A DNA stretch of 52,968 nt. It comes from a virus. The first letter of the stretch is position 1, and every line of letters begins with the position of its first letter. Shown here in pieces: positions 23,941-30,990 of the stretch. The notes beneath the pieces are model-generated. The model did no database searches. It was not told where the DNA came from and was given only the letters and a program-made list of their open reading frames with translations. The position numbers and the translations under genes were made by a program. The DNA lies in the IMG/VR virus record IMGVR_UViG_3300030329_000759, positions 1 to 52,968 of that record; one strand, 5' to 3'.

Positions 23941-24219
23941 TTAAAAATTAATTGTTTTGTAGGTGTTACCTTTTCCATCTTTAAGTTTTAAATCAACTGA
24001 AAAACCAAATATTAAATTATTTGTTAGTTTTTTAAATTCGGTTTCAGTTAAACATTTAACATTATTTCTAAACAAACTAATAAATTGTTTAGCCTCATAA
24101 TTATCAGGAAAATATCTAATGTTCCCATATTGGTTTTTAACAATAAAAACTAATTTTTTTTCTGATAATTTTAAAATGTTTATTACTTGTTCTTTTGTGT
24201 AAGTTTTTTCATTTTCCAT
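23941..24219 (-). CDS. hypothetical protein, first gene of leftward operon, 92 aa
   Basis: Starts MENEKTYTKEQVINILKLSE and is lysine-rich. It has no recognised family. A ribosome site (AAAGGGAA) precedes ATG 24219, and its leader closely repeats the leader of the ArdC-type gene. Being nearest the divergent control region, it is probably the first protein made from the leftward promoter; an early host-takeover role is a guess from position. Confidence 0.6.
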   Translation of the reverse strand: MENEKTYTKEQVINILKLSEKKLVFIVKNQYGNIRYFPDNYEAKQFISLFRNNVKCLTETEFKKLTNNLIFGFSVDLKLKDGKGNTYKTINF

Positions 24220-24266
24220 TTTATTATTCCCTTTGTTAAAAATTAAATTTTGTTTCGATGCTTTCT

Positions 24267-24296
24267 ATATTAATAAATTTACTTTTATATTGTCAA
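24267..24296 (-). promoter_or_regulatory. sigma70-like promoter, leftward early operon
   Basis: Read on the minus strand: TTGACA (24296-24291, perfect), 18-base spacer, TAATAT (24272-24267, 4 of 6). It lies about 48 bases upstream of the first leftward gene. Confidence 0.6.
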
Positions 24297-24314
24297 TAAA
24301 TATTTATATATGGT

Positions 24315-24323
24315 TGTGCATAA
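24315..24323 (-). promoter_or_regulatory. DnaA-box match TTATGCACA
   Basis: On the minus strand the 9-mer fits the relaxed DnaA consensus TTWTNCACA. It is one of three matches within about 410 bases of the divergent region. Confidence 0.45.
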
Positions 24324-24477
24324 ATACAACATCTAGAAAATAATTAATAAATATGTTGACATTTAATTAAATGTATGCGTACCAGGTTTTATATGCAGTA
24401 TATAAAAGTAACTAGTATGAATTAGTAACTAGGGGATAGGGTTGTGGTGAATTTTATTTTTATGCATCGTCTATAAG

Positions 24478-24486
24478 TTTTTCACA
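24478..24486 (+). promoter_or_regulatory. DnaA-box match TTTTTCACA
   Basis: Fits the relaxed consensus TTWTNCACA. It is the weakest of the three matches and is meaningful mainly because of the others nearby. Confidence 0.35.
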
Positions 24487-24636
24487 TTAACGTGAATTCC
24501 ATGCAATGTTTAACACTTTGATGTGTATTACTGTTAGTGAGTCAGTAAATATATAGGTACTTTTGGGCTATATACTAGCTATAACAGGTTAATTTAATAC
24601 AAATTTTGTACTTGACAGTTGACCTGGACTCGCCGA

Positions 24637-24666
24637 GGGTGGTGGGTGGGCGTGAGCCACGGGGGG
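24637..24666 (+). other. G-quadruplex-capable, GC-rich island
   Basis: Four runs of three or more G (24637-24639, 24644-24646, 24648-24650, 24661-24666) are separated by loops of 4, 1 and 10 bases. The surrounding stretch 24621-24674 is mostly G and C, in sharp contrast to its AT-rich flanks. The long third loop makes quadruplex folding possible but not certain. Confidence 0.55.
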
Positions 24667-24717
24667 TGCTCTAGATATATATACACACACTCTTACACAG
24701 ATCAGGTATTTTCAAAG

Positions 24718-24726
24718 TTATCCACA
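24718..24726 (+). promoter_or_regulatory. perfect consensus DnaA box TTATCCACA
   Basis: An exact match to the strongest E. coli-type DnaA box, between the GC-rich island and the rightward promoter. It suggests that host DnaA may act at this region. Confidence 0.6.
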
Positions 24727-24822
24727 GGGGCGGTATTTCACCTAAAGTGTGACACTATTAAGTGTAAACTTATATGTACTGTGTTAGTGATTTATTTAAT
24801 TAGAATTATTTTTTTATAGTAT

Positions 24823-24850
24823 TTGACAGATTTAACTTTGTGAATATAAT
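24823..24850 (+). promoter_or_regulatory. consensus sigma70 promoter, rightward virion operon
   Basis: Perfect TTGACA (24823-24828) and perfect TATAAT (24845-24850) with a 16-base spacer. Transcription would begin near 24857 and run into the first rightward gene at 24990. Half-sites TAAGTGT lie on both sides, implying repression. Confidence 0.85.
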
Positions 24851-24878
24851 AGAGTCTAACAGACGGCAAAGGTGACAT

Positions 24879-24945
24879 CACTTATAAGTGTATCACTTAT
24901 AAATATATATCACTTAAAATAAAAAAACACTTATAGTGAGTGTTT
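24879..24945. repeat. CACTTA repeat cluster with 12-base perfect palindrome (operator candidate)
   Basis: The palindrome CACTTATAAGTG (24879-24890) is followed by TATCACTTATAA (24891-24902) and TATCACTTA (24908-24916), and then by a hairpin AAACACT / AGTGTTT (24925-24945) that again contains CACTTATA. All lie just downstream of the rightward promoter's start site. Related TAAGTGT and AAGTGT copies lie upstream at 24745-24765. Confidence 0.65.
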
Positions 24946-24989
24946 CTAAATCACCTAATAAATATCTGTACTAAAGAAAGTCTGTTAGC

Positions 24990-25199
24990 TTGACTAAAAA
25001 AAGAAAAACTGTATACCTAAATGACAAATCTGTACTAGAAGATTTTTATCTAGCTATCAGAGAAAACAGATTAGATTCTCTTCATATACCACATAGTGAT
25101 GTATTCTTTGTACGAGTTGCATTGAGAAAGAGGACAGGTATTACTTTTGCTTTAAGGGACATTGAGTCGGCTATGAGAAAAGAGGGTTGGGATAAATAA
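24990..25199 (+). CDS. small hypothetical protein, 69 aa
   Basis: Basic N terminus MTKKRKTVYLNDKSVLEDFY, then a probable helical segment ending FALRDIESAMRKEGWDK. It starts at TTG 24990 without a strong ribosome site, so the start is the weak point. It is the first gene of the rightward operon, directly after the operator-like repeats. A small DNA-binding regulator is possible but no motif proves it. Confidence 0.55.
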   Translation: MTKKRKTVYLNDKSVLEDFYLAIRENRLDSLHIPHSDVFFVRVALRKRTGITFALRDIESAMRKEGWDK

Positions 25200-25203
25200 T
25201 AAT

Positions 25204-25524
25204 ATGGCTATACCTGACAGATATAAGAAGATGGGTTTTACAAAGTTAAATGTTTGTAAAAGATCTTCTAGACCTGGTAAGAAGATGATGGTGTTAATCA
25301 AAGATGGTGAGAAGTATCGTGTGATACACTTTGGTGATGCATCTATGGGGCATAACTATAGCCCTGAAGCTAGGAAGAGTTTTAAAGCAAGACATGGAAA
25401 GAACATAGCAAAAGGTAAAACTAGTGCTGCGTATTGGGCTAACAAGTGTTTATGGGCTGGCCCTAAAGGAAGTAAGAAGTCACCCCCTAAATCTCAAAAA
25501 CATGTAAAAGGAAGGAAATCTTAA
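25204..25524 (+). CDS. conserved marine-phage protein, FGD...SFKARH...AAYW type, 106 aa
   Basis: The pattern VIHFGDASMGHNYSPEARKSFKARHG, then KTSAAYWANKCLW, matches a small domain I recall from many marine phage virion-region proteins (FGD..M....P.RRKSFRARH...A.YW...W). The C terminus is strongly basic (KKSPPKSQKHVKGRKS). Function unknown; it may associate with DNA or the capsid. It is well spaced with its neighbours in the rightward operon. Confidence 0.7.
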   Translation: MAIPDRYKKMGFTKLNVCKRSSRPGKKMMVLIKDGEKYRVIHFGDASMGHNYSPEARKSFKARHGKNIAKGKTSAAYWANKCLWAGPKGSKKSPPKSQKHVKGRKS

Positions 25525-25525
25525 A

Positions 25526-26737
25526 ATGGCTATCCCACAATTAGCAGCAATAGGTGTTCGAGAAGTAGCAAAATTTACAATTAAATACGGAATTCCAGCA
25601 GCTAAAGAAGCATATAAGGCTTACCTTAAAAAAAATCCTGCCGTAAGAAAAAAAATAAAAGGAAGTCTTGAAAATATTACTAAAGATTTTTTTAGTAAAA
25701 AAAGCATTACAAATGCAGGTAGTAAATTTAAAGAAGCAGCAAGTAAAACAAAGACTAGTGCTAGAAAGACTAACACACCCAGACCACCAAAAAAAGATCC
25801 AAAAAAAGATACCACTAAAGATACATCTAAAACAGAAAAACCTGATGTAAAAAAATCAAGAGCACAAAAAGCTTTTGATAGGGGTGCTAAGATGACCCAA
25901 GCTGAGAGAAATGCTCTTGTAAGAAAAAGAGCAGGACAGGCTATTGGTATTACAGGTGTAGGTGTAGGTGTAAGTGAAGCTGTTAAAAGTATTCAATCTA
26001 GCAAAGCTAAAGCAGAAGATAAAGCTAGAGCTAAAGCAGAAGCAGATGCTAAACGAAAAAAAGAATTAAAACAAAAGCAAAAGGATAGAGCAAATCAAAG
26101 AATGAATCAAGCCAATCCTAATGTACAAACATCTGTTAGAAGTGGTGGTTTTGAAGCTAAACGTGATAAGCCTGTATTGGGAAGCTCTAAAAATATTAGA
26201 TATGGTAGTGGAAGAGGTACTACTACATTTGAAGATAAAGATAAAAATGTAGTAAGAGATCGTTTTGGTAAAGCAGTTAAGAGTAAATCAGGTAAAGTTA
26301 GAACAAGAGATATTTTTAAAAGTAGTGTTTTTATGAAAGGCGGTATGACAATGAAAAAAAAGATGATGGCAGGAGGTGGCACTATGAAAAAGAAAGGGTA
26401 TGCTGCTGGTGGGGTAATGAAAAAGAAGATGATGGCAGCAGGTGGAAACATGAAGAAAAAAATGATGGCAGCTGGTGGTAATATGAAAAAGAAAATGATG
26501 CAAGTAGGTGGAGCATTAAAATCACCAACAGCCGATCAAACAGGTTTAAAAAAACTACCAAAATCTGTTCGTAATACAATGGGTTACTTGAAAAAAGGTG
26601 GTGCAGTTAAAAAGAAAATGATGGGTGGTGGAATGTCTAAGAAAAAAGGATATGCTGCTGGTGGTATGGGAATGAAAAAAGGCTATGCTGCTGGAGGTCG
26701 TGCTACAATGAAGAGGTCAACAACACGAGGAAAATAA
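25526..26737 (+). CDS. lysine-rich protein with MKKKMMAAGG repeats, 403 aa
   Basis: Three parts are visible. The N terminus is helical and basic (KFTIKYGIPAAKEAYKAYLK). The middle is a long low-complexity Lys/Ala/Asp/Thr linker. The C-terminal part (about residues 270-400) is made of repeats of the form GG-x-MKKKMMAAGG and KKKGYAAGG, with at least seven units. The protein is extremely basic and methionine-rich, so DNA binding in the capsid or membrane contact is plausible. Similar repeats occur in marine phage proteins of unknown role. It lies upstream of terminase among other small basic proteins. Confidence 0.75.
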   Translation: MAIPQLAAIGVREVAKFTIKYGIPAAKEAYKAYLKKNPAVRKKIKGSLENITKDFFSKKSITNAGSKFKEAASKTKTSARKTNTPRPPKKDPKKDTTKDTSKTEKPDVKKSRAQKAFDRGAKMTQAERNALVRKRAGQAIGITGVGVGVSEAVKSIQSSKAKAEDKARAKAEADAKRKKELKQKQKDRANQRMNQANPNVQTSVRSGGFEAKRDKPVLGSSKNIRYGSGRGTTTFEDKDKNVVRDRFGKAVKSKSGKVRTRDIFKSSVFMKGGMTMKKKMMAGGGTMKKKGYAAGGVMKKKMMAAGGNMKKKMMAAGGNMKKKMMQVGGALKSPTADQTGLKKLPKSVRNTMGYLKKGGAVKKKMMGGGMSKKKGYAAGGMGMKKGYAAGGRATMKRSTTRGK

Positions 26738-26740
26738 ATT

Positions 26741-27430
26741 TTGGCCTATCTGATAAGTGATTTAAGTGATTACAACATTCCACTATTTAAATGTTGGGTA
26801 AGAAAAGAGTTTACAAACGGACATAATAACTATCATGGGGAATTTATCCATGCAATAGTTATGGCAGTAAATACAATGCCTGATAGAAGTTTAAGTTTCC
26901 AGGTAATGTTTACAGGTTGTGAAGCTGACGATGGTAGTCAGGAAAATGTACATGGGGGTGCTATGTGGGCTAGAATGCCCATTAGTGCTTTGGTTGGAGA
27001 TATAGAATTAGATGAGTGGCCTGAAAGGATGCCTACTCATTTAGTTCAACCTTGGGATTGCCCATCACATTATCACAGCATAGTTAGGTTTGCTAGAGCT
27101 AATCCTAGCCCTTGGCTTTGTAAGATAGATGGAGATTTTTATAAATCTAGGTATTTGTTTACAGTAGATTTTACAGAGAGCCAAGTGAGTGATGACCCTG
27201 CTCAACACAAGCAATCACATGTGATGATACTGACTGAAGGGCAATGGAAAGGTAACGTAGTAGCTTTACCTAATAACAGAGTTAGAGTAACAAGCCCTGC
27301 ATATTGGGTTACTGGTGAGGGTGCTCCTGATTTTAGACCTAGCCAATATATACATTGTGCAGAACAAGATGATAGTTATACAGATCCAGAAATAACATTT
27401 AATAATTTATATAGTGAAAATGACACCTAA
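26741..27430 (+). CDS. conserved hypothetical virion-region protein, 229 aa
   Basis: A soluble protein starting MAYLISDLSDYNIPLFKCWV and containing EFIHAIVMAVNTMPDRSLSF, GAMWARMPISAL and LVQPWDCPSHYHSIV. It is rich in Trp, His and Cys. The start is TTG 26741, preceded by AGGAAA. I recognise no enzyme motif. The position before terminase and the composition suggest a phage-conserved protein, possibly structural. Confidence 0.65.
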   Translation: MAYLISDLSDYNIPLFKCWVRKEFTNGHNNYHGEFIHAIVMAVNTMPDRSLSFQVMFTGCEADDGSQENVHGGAMWARMPISALVGDIELDEWPERMPTHLVQPWDCPSHYHSIVRFARANPSPWLCKIDGDFYKSRYLFTVDFTESQVSDDPAQHKQSHVMILTEGQWKGNVVALPNNRVRVTSPAYWVTGEGAPDFRPSQYIHCAEQDDSYTDPEITFNNLYSENDT

Positions 27431-27539
27431 AACTAAAAAAACAATGAAAGGTACTGTTGTACCTACTATGATGCCATCATTAACAATTATTGTTGGTGTA
27501 AGTAGAAAAAGTAAAAAAGATAAAAAAAAGAAAACTTAA
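27420..27539 (+). CDS. small basic hypothetical protein, 39 aa
   Basis: Starts MTPKTKKTMKGTVVPTMMPS and ends in a lysine run (SRKSKKDKKKKT). It overlaps the end of the previous gene by 11 bases and is followed directly by the next ATG, which supports its being a gene. Its basic ends match the other small proteins in this block. Confidence 0.55.
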   Translation: MTPKTKKTMKGTVVPTMMPSLTIIVGVSRKSKKDKKKKT

Positions 27540-27917
27540 ATGCCAATAGCAAATAATAGTAGTAAAAAATTTGTAACTGAAACTGTAAATGTAACTTCTA
27601 CGGATGGAACAGCTAATGCAACCTCCCTTTATACTTGTCCTACTAATTTTACTTCATTGGTTAAATTACTTTTGGTTAGTTCAGGAAGTGGGGGGAGTAA
27701 GCAAGTATCCGTTCAGTTATTCGATAACTCAGCTTCAGCATATAACACATTAGTAACTGGACTAAGAATGGAGTCTAGTTCAATTACTAATATACTAGAT
27801 GGTGATCAATTAGCATTACATAGTGGGGATCAGTTAGTAGCTTTTGCAGGTGCAGGTGCTACTAGTAATTTTACATTAACATTGTCAGCAGAAGAGTTTT
27901 TTGATCCTTTGAGGTAA
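27540..27917 (+). CDS. putative virion structural protein, 125 aa
   Basis: A Ser/Thr-rich, beta-strand-rich protein (NVTSTDGTANATSLYTCPTN, FTLTLSAEEFFDPLR) of the kind found as small structural components in marine phages. No catalytic motif. It begins immediately after the 39-residue gene's stop. Confidence 0.6.
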   Translation: MPIANNSSKKFVTETVNVTSTDGTANATSLYTCPTNFTSLVKLLLVSSGSGGSKQVSVQLFDNSASAYNTLVTGLRMESSSITNILDGDQLALHSGDQLVAFAGAGATSNFTLTLSAEEFFDPLR

Positions 27918-27921
27918 GTAT

Positions 27922-28014
27922 ATGGGTTTAATATTATTTTTAATTATTGTTGTACCTCCAATAGTGGGTGCTATTATACTAGATTTTAAATTAGGACAAT
28001 TTCATGGCAACTAA
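27922..28014 (+). CDS. 30-residue predicted membrane peptide
   Basis: Begins MGLILFLIIVVPPIVGAIIL, one membrane span, then a short polar tail FKLGQFHGN. GAGG stands about 7 bases before the ATG, and it overlaps the next gene by 11 bases. Tiny and of unknown function, but translation looks likely. Confidence 0.5.
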   Translation: MGLILFLIIVVPPIVGAIILDFKLGQFHGN

Positions 28015-28189
28015 AAAGAAGAGTACAGTAAATGTGGCTGGAAACTATACGAAACCTGCATTACGCAAAAGAATATTTAATCAAGTTAAGGCAGGTGGCA
28101 AAGGTGGAGCACCTGGACAATGGTCGGCAAGAAAAGCCCAAATGCTCGCACAAAAATATAAAAAAGCAGGGGGTGGGTACAAAAGTTGA
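28004..28189 (+). CDS. conserved small basic marine-phage protein, 61 aa
   Basis: The pattern VNVAGNYTKPALRKRIFNQV followed by GGAPGQWSARKAQMLAQKYK and GGGYKS is a small basic module I recall as recurrent in marine phages. Function unknown. Its stop overlaps the start of the next small basic protein. Confidence 0.7.
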   Translation: MATKKKSTVNVAGNYTKPALRKRIFNQVKAGGKGGAPGQWSARKAQMLAQKYKKAGGGYKS

Positions 28190-28488
28190 CATCCAAGCCT
28201 AGAATAGCTAGAAAGAAAGGACAGCCTAGAAAGTCTAAGAAACATTCTGATTTGTACACAGATGAAGATCCTAAAGGTACGATCAAAGGTTTAAAGTTTG
28301 CTACAGAGGCGGATGCTAAAAGAAGTGTTGCAATTATTAGAAAAAGTGGTAGAACACATGCACATAAGATACAAGCAGCAATAGCTATGGAACAAAGGGC
28401 AAAAGCAGCAGGAAAATTAAAAGCTGCTGCTGTATATAGAAAGTTTATCAATGCTATGAAACTAAAAACTAAAGAAAGAAAAAAATAA
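28186..28488 (+). CDS. conserved small basic marine-phage protein, 100 aa
   Basis: Contains KKHSDLYTDEDPKGTIKGL, then HAHKIQAAIAMEQRAKAAGK and AAVYRKFINAMKLKTKE, a pattern I recall from many marine phages, sometimes fused to other domains. The HAHK...AAIAMEQRA helix is the most distinctive part. Function unknown; the block of three such proteins precedes terminase. The start is TTG 28186, just inside the end of the previous gene. Confidence 0.7.
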   Translation: MTSKPRIARKKGQPRKSKKHSDLYTDEDPKGTIKGLKFATEADAKRSVAIIRKSGRTHAHKIQAAIAMEQRAKAAGKLKAAAVYRKFINAMKLKTKERKK

Positions 28489-28489
28489 T

Positions 28490-28750
28490 ATGGCATTAGC
28501 TAAATCACAACGAAGTTTAAAATCATGGACTAAACAAAAATGGAGGACGAAAAGTGGAAAACCTAGTACACAAGGCCCAAGAGCTACAGGAGAAAGGTAT
28601 CTCCCAAGTAAAGCAATTGCTGGATTATCAGCACAGGAGTATGCTGCAACTAGTAGAGCAAAACGAAAAGGCACTAGAAAAGGCAAACAATTTGTGGCTC
28701 AACCTAGTAAAATTGCCAAAAAAACAAGGGGCTACAGAAAAGTAACATGA
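28490..28750 (+). CDS. conserved small basic marine-phage protein, 86 aa
   Basis: MALAKSQRSLKSWTKQKWRT, then GERYLPSKAIAGLSAQEYAA and RAKRKGTRKGKQFVAQP: a highly basic small protein found, as I recall, in many marine phages. Third in a run of basic proteins; DNA binding or virion association is an inference from charge. It overlaps the terminase small subunit start by 4 bases. Confidence 0.7.
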   Translation: MALAKSQRSLKSWTKQKWRTKSGKPSTQGPRATGERYLPSKAIAGLSAQEYAATSRAKRKGTRKGKQFVAQPSKIAKKTRGYRKVT

Positions 28751-29121
28751 AGACCTTAACTGAAAAACAACAAAAGTTTCTTGATGTTTTATTTGATGAA
28801 GCAGGTGGAGATGTTGTTAGAGCAAAAGAATTAGCAGGATACTCTCCTAATAATTCAACCACAACAATCATTAAAGCAATTAAAGAAGAGATTGTTGAGG
28901 CTACTCAATTGTACATGGCAAGAAATGCTCCTAGAGCAGCCATGTCAATTGTTAGTGGTATGGTTGAACCTACGGAGCTTGGAATAAAAGACAAGTTAAC
29001 TGCTGCTAAAGATTTGTTAGACAGAGTAGGACTTGTTAAAACAGAAAAGCTACAGGTAGAAGCTAACAATGGTTTGATGATCTTGCCACCTAAAGATAGT
29101 GATGAGAGAGAAACTTCCTGA
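28747..29121 (+). CDS. terS: terminase small subunit
   Basis: Begins MKTLTEKQQKFLDVLFDEAG, followed by a helix-turn-helix type segment (GDVVRAKELAGYS) and central helices with KDKLTAAKDLLDRVGL. This layout (DNA-binding N terminus, oligomerisation helices) and 124-residue length fit small terminase subunits, which recognise phage DNA for packaging. It sits two genes before the large subunit. Sequence similarity in this family is low, so the call rests mainly on layout and place. Confidence 0.75.
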   Translation: MKTLTEKQQKFLDVLFDEAGGDVVRAKELAGYSPNNSTTTIIKAIKEEIVEATQLYMARNAPRAAMSIVSGMVEPTELGIKDKLTAAKDLLDRVGLVKTEKLQVEANNGLMILPPKDSDERETS

Positions 29122-29533
29122 TATAGGCACTTGGGTTTTACCACAACCTAAAGAAGCATTTGATAATGAATCTTTTGTGCCAATCCCCTATTTAAAAAAA
29201 TCTAAATTTATTCCTTTTGGATATAAAGTATCTGAGGATGATCCTGATATTCTAGAACCTATACCACAAGAGTTAAAAGCTCTTGAAAAAGCAAAGGAAT
29301 ATGTTAAGAGATACTCATCAAGGCATGTAGCAGTATGGTTAAAAAAGGTTACAGGCAGATCTATATCACATACAGGACTTTTAAAAAGAATAAAAGATGA
29401 AGGAAGAAACAAAAGGAAATCTCAGGCACTTAGACAATGGGCCAGAAGGCTTGAAAAAGCCATCTCGATTGCAGAAAAGTACGAAAAAACCAAAGGTTAT
29501 AAAGAAACGAGTACAGAAGAAACAAAAGCCTAA
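29099..29533 (+). CDS. helix-turn-helix protein between terminase subunits, 144 aa
   Basis: The middle YSSRHVAVWLKKVTGRSISHTGLLKRI reads as a resolvase-like helix-turn-helix, followed by basic helices (KRKSQALRQWARRLEKAI). The N-terminal part is acidic (SEDDPDILEPIPQEL). It overlaps the small terminase subunit by 23 bases and the large subunit by 137 bases in another frame. The position suggests help in DNA recognition during packaging. Function not established. Confidence 0.7.
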   Translation: MMREKLPDIGTWVLPQPKEAFDNESFVPIPYLKKSKFIPFGYKVSEDDPDILEPIPQELKALEKAKEYVKRYSSRHVAVWLKKVTGRSISHTGLLKRIKDEGRNKRKSQALRQWARRLEKAISIAEKYEKTKGYKETSTEETKA

Positions 29534-30980
29534 GTTAAACGTACAAGAACAACCTGAGAATATAGAAGAATTAGATTTATCTGAGCAAAATGTAATATTT
29601 AAACCTAATGCTGGGCCTCAAACTAGGTTTTTAGCAGCAGGTGAAAGAGAAGTTTTGTATGGTGGAGCAGCAGGAGGTGGTAAATCCTATGCTATGTTAG
29701 CTGATCCACTACGTTATATGGCTCACCCACAGTTTAGTGGGTTGTTATTGAGGCATACAACGGAAGAATTAAGGGAATTGATTTGGAAAAGTCAAGAAAT
29801 GTACCCTAAGATATACCCAGGCATTAAGTGGTCAGAAAGAAAAATGCAATGGGTAGCTCCAAGTGGAGCAAGATTATGGTTTTCGTACCTTGATAGAGAT
29901 GAAGATGTACTTAGATATCAAGGTTTAGCATTTAGTTGGGTAGGATTTGACGAGTTAACTCAATGGCCTACACCTTTTCCTTGGGATTATATGAGGTCAA
30001 GGCTTAGAAGTACAGCAAAAGACTTACCTGTATATGCTAGAGCCACTACTAATCCTGGTGGGCCTGGACATGCATGGGTAAAAAAGATGTTTATTGATCC
30101 TGCAAAGCCTAATGATTCTTTTTGGGCTACAGATATAGAAACAGGGAATGTTTTAACTTACCCAAAAGGACATAGTAAAGAGGGAGAACCTTTATTTAAA
30201 AGAAAATTTATACCTGCATCATTAATGGATAATCCATTCTTAGCAGAGCAAGGTGATTATGAAACAATGTTGCTTTCATTACCTGAAAATCAAAGAAAAC
30301 AATTGTTAGATGGTAATTGGGATGTATCTGAGGGTGCAGCATTTACAGAATTTAATAGAGATATACATGTAATTGAAGATGAAACTATACCTAGCAGTTG
30401 GACAAGATTTAGATCATGTGATTATGGGTATGGTAGTTATTCAGCAGTATTATGGTTTGCTGTAGCACCTGATGAACAGGTAATAGTTTATAGAGAATTG
30501 TATGTTAGTAAAGTATTAGCTAAAGATTTAGCCAATATGATACTAGATATAGAGCAACAAGATGGAAAAATTAGATATGGGGTTTTAGATTCATCTTGTT
30601 GGCATAGAAGAGGAGATACAGGCCCATCTATTGCAGAAACCATGATAATGGAAGGGTGTAGATGGAGGCCATCAGATAGAAGTGGGGGTAGTAGAGTAGC
30701 AGGTAAAAATGAAATACATAGAAGATTACAAATAGATGAGTTTACAGAAGAGCCAAGATTGGTTATAACTAGCAATTGTAGAAATTTAATTGCACAATTA
30801 CCTGTGTTACCTTTGGATAAAAATAATCCAGAGGATATAAACACTAAATCAGAGGATCATTTGTATGATGCTTTAAGATATGGATTAATGAGTAGACCTA
30901 GATCTAGTTTGTGGGATTATGATCCTAATACTGCAAAGACTTCTAGCTTTACACCATCAGATCCTGTTATGGGATATTAA
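29397..30980 (+). CDS. terL: terminase large subunit
   Basis: The packaging motor ATPase and nuclease (527 aa). Walker A is GGAAGGGKS (89-97) and Walker B is GFDEL (Asp185, Glu186). The nuclease domain shows SCDYGYGSYSAV, VLDSSCW and DHLYDALRYG, the acidic residues of an RNase H-like fold. The first about 60 residues are a basic, low-complexity extension that overlaps the previous gene by 137 bases, so the true start could lie further in; ATG 29397 has only a weak ribosome site. It works with the portal encoded next. Confidence 0.95.
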   Translation: MKEETKGNLRHLDNGPEGLKKPSRLQKSTKKPKVIKKRVQKKQKPKLNVQEQPENIEELDLSEQNVIFKPNAGPQTRFLAAGEREVLYGGAAGGGKSYAMLADPLRYMAHPQFSGLLLRHTTEELRELIWKSQEMYPKIYPGIKWSERKMQWVAPSGARLWFSYLDRDEDVLRYQGLAFSWVGFDELTQWPTPFPWDYMRSRLRSTAKDLPVYARATTNPGGPGHAWVKKMFIDPAKPNDSFWATDIETGNVLTYPKGHSKEGEPLFKRKFIPASLMDNPFLAEQGDYETMLLSLPENQRKQLLDGNWDVSEGAAFTEFNRDIHVIEDETIPSSWTRFRSCDYGYGSYSAVLWFAVAPDEQVIVYRELYVSKVLAKDLANMILDIEQQDGKIRYGVLDSSCWHRRGDTGPSIAETMIMEGCRWRPSDRSGGSRVAGKNEIHRRLQIDEFTEEPRLVITSNCRNLIAQLPVLPLDKNNPEDINTKSEDHLYDALRYGLMSRPRSSLWDYDPNTAKTSSFTPSDPVMGY

Positions 30981-30990
30981 GGAAATTTAA

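Larger units (their letters stand above)
24220..24989. other. divergent control region and likely replication origin
   Basis: This 770-base intergenic stretch separates the two transcription arms and contains no convincing gene. It holds three DnaA-box matches, a GC-rich island in otherwise very AT-rich DNA, promoters in both directions, an AGTAACTAG direct repeat (24407-24415 and 24424-24432) and a cluster of CACTTA/TAAGTG half-sites. The combination suggests an origin plus a switch between early and late transcription. All functional roles are inferred. Confidence 0.65.

Noticed and set aside
24612-24617. A second rightward TTGACA as promoter
   Set aside because: No TATAAT-like box follows at 15-19 bases; the downstream sequence is the GC-rich island.
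24619-24819. A 66-residue frame in the divergent control region
   Set aside because: Its composition follows the GC island and has no gene-like pattern; it has no ribosome site and covers the DnaA box and regulatory sequence.
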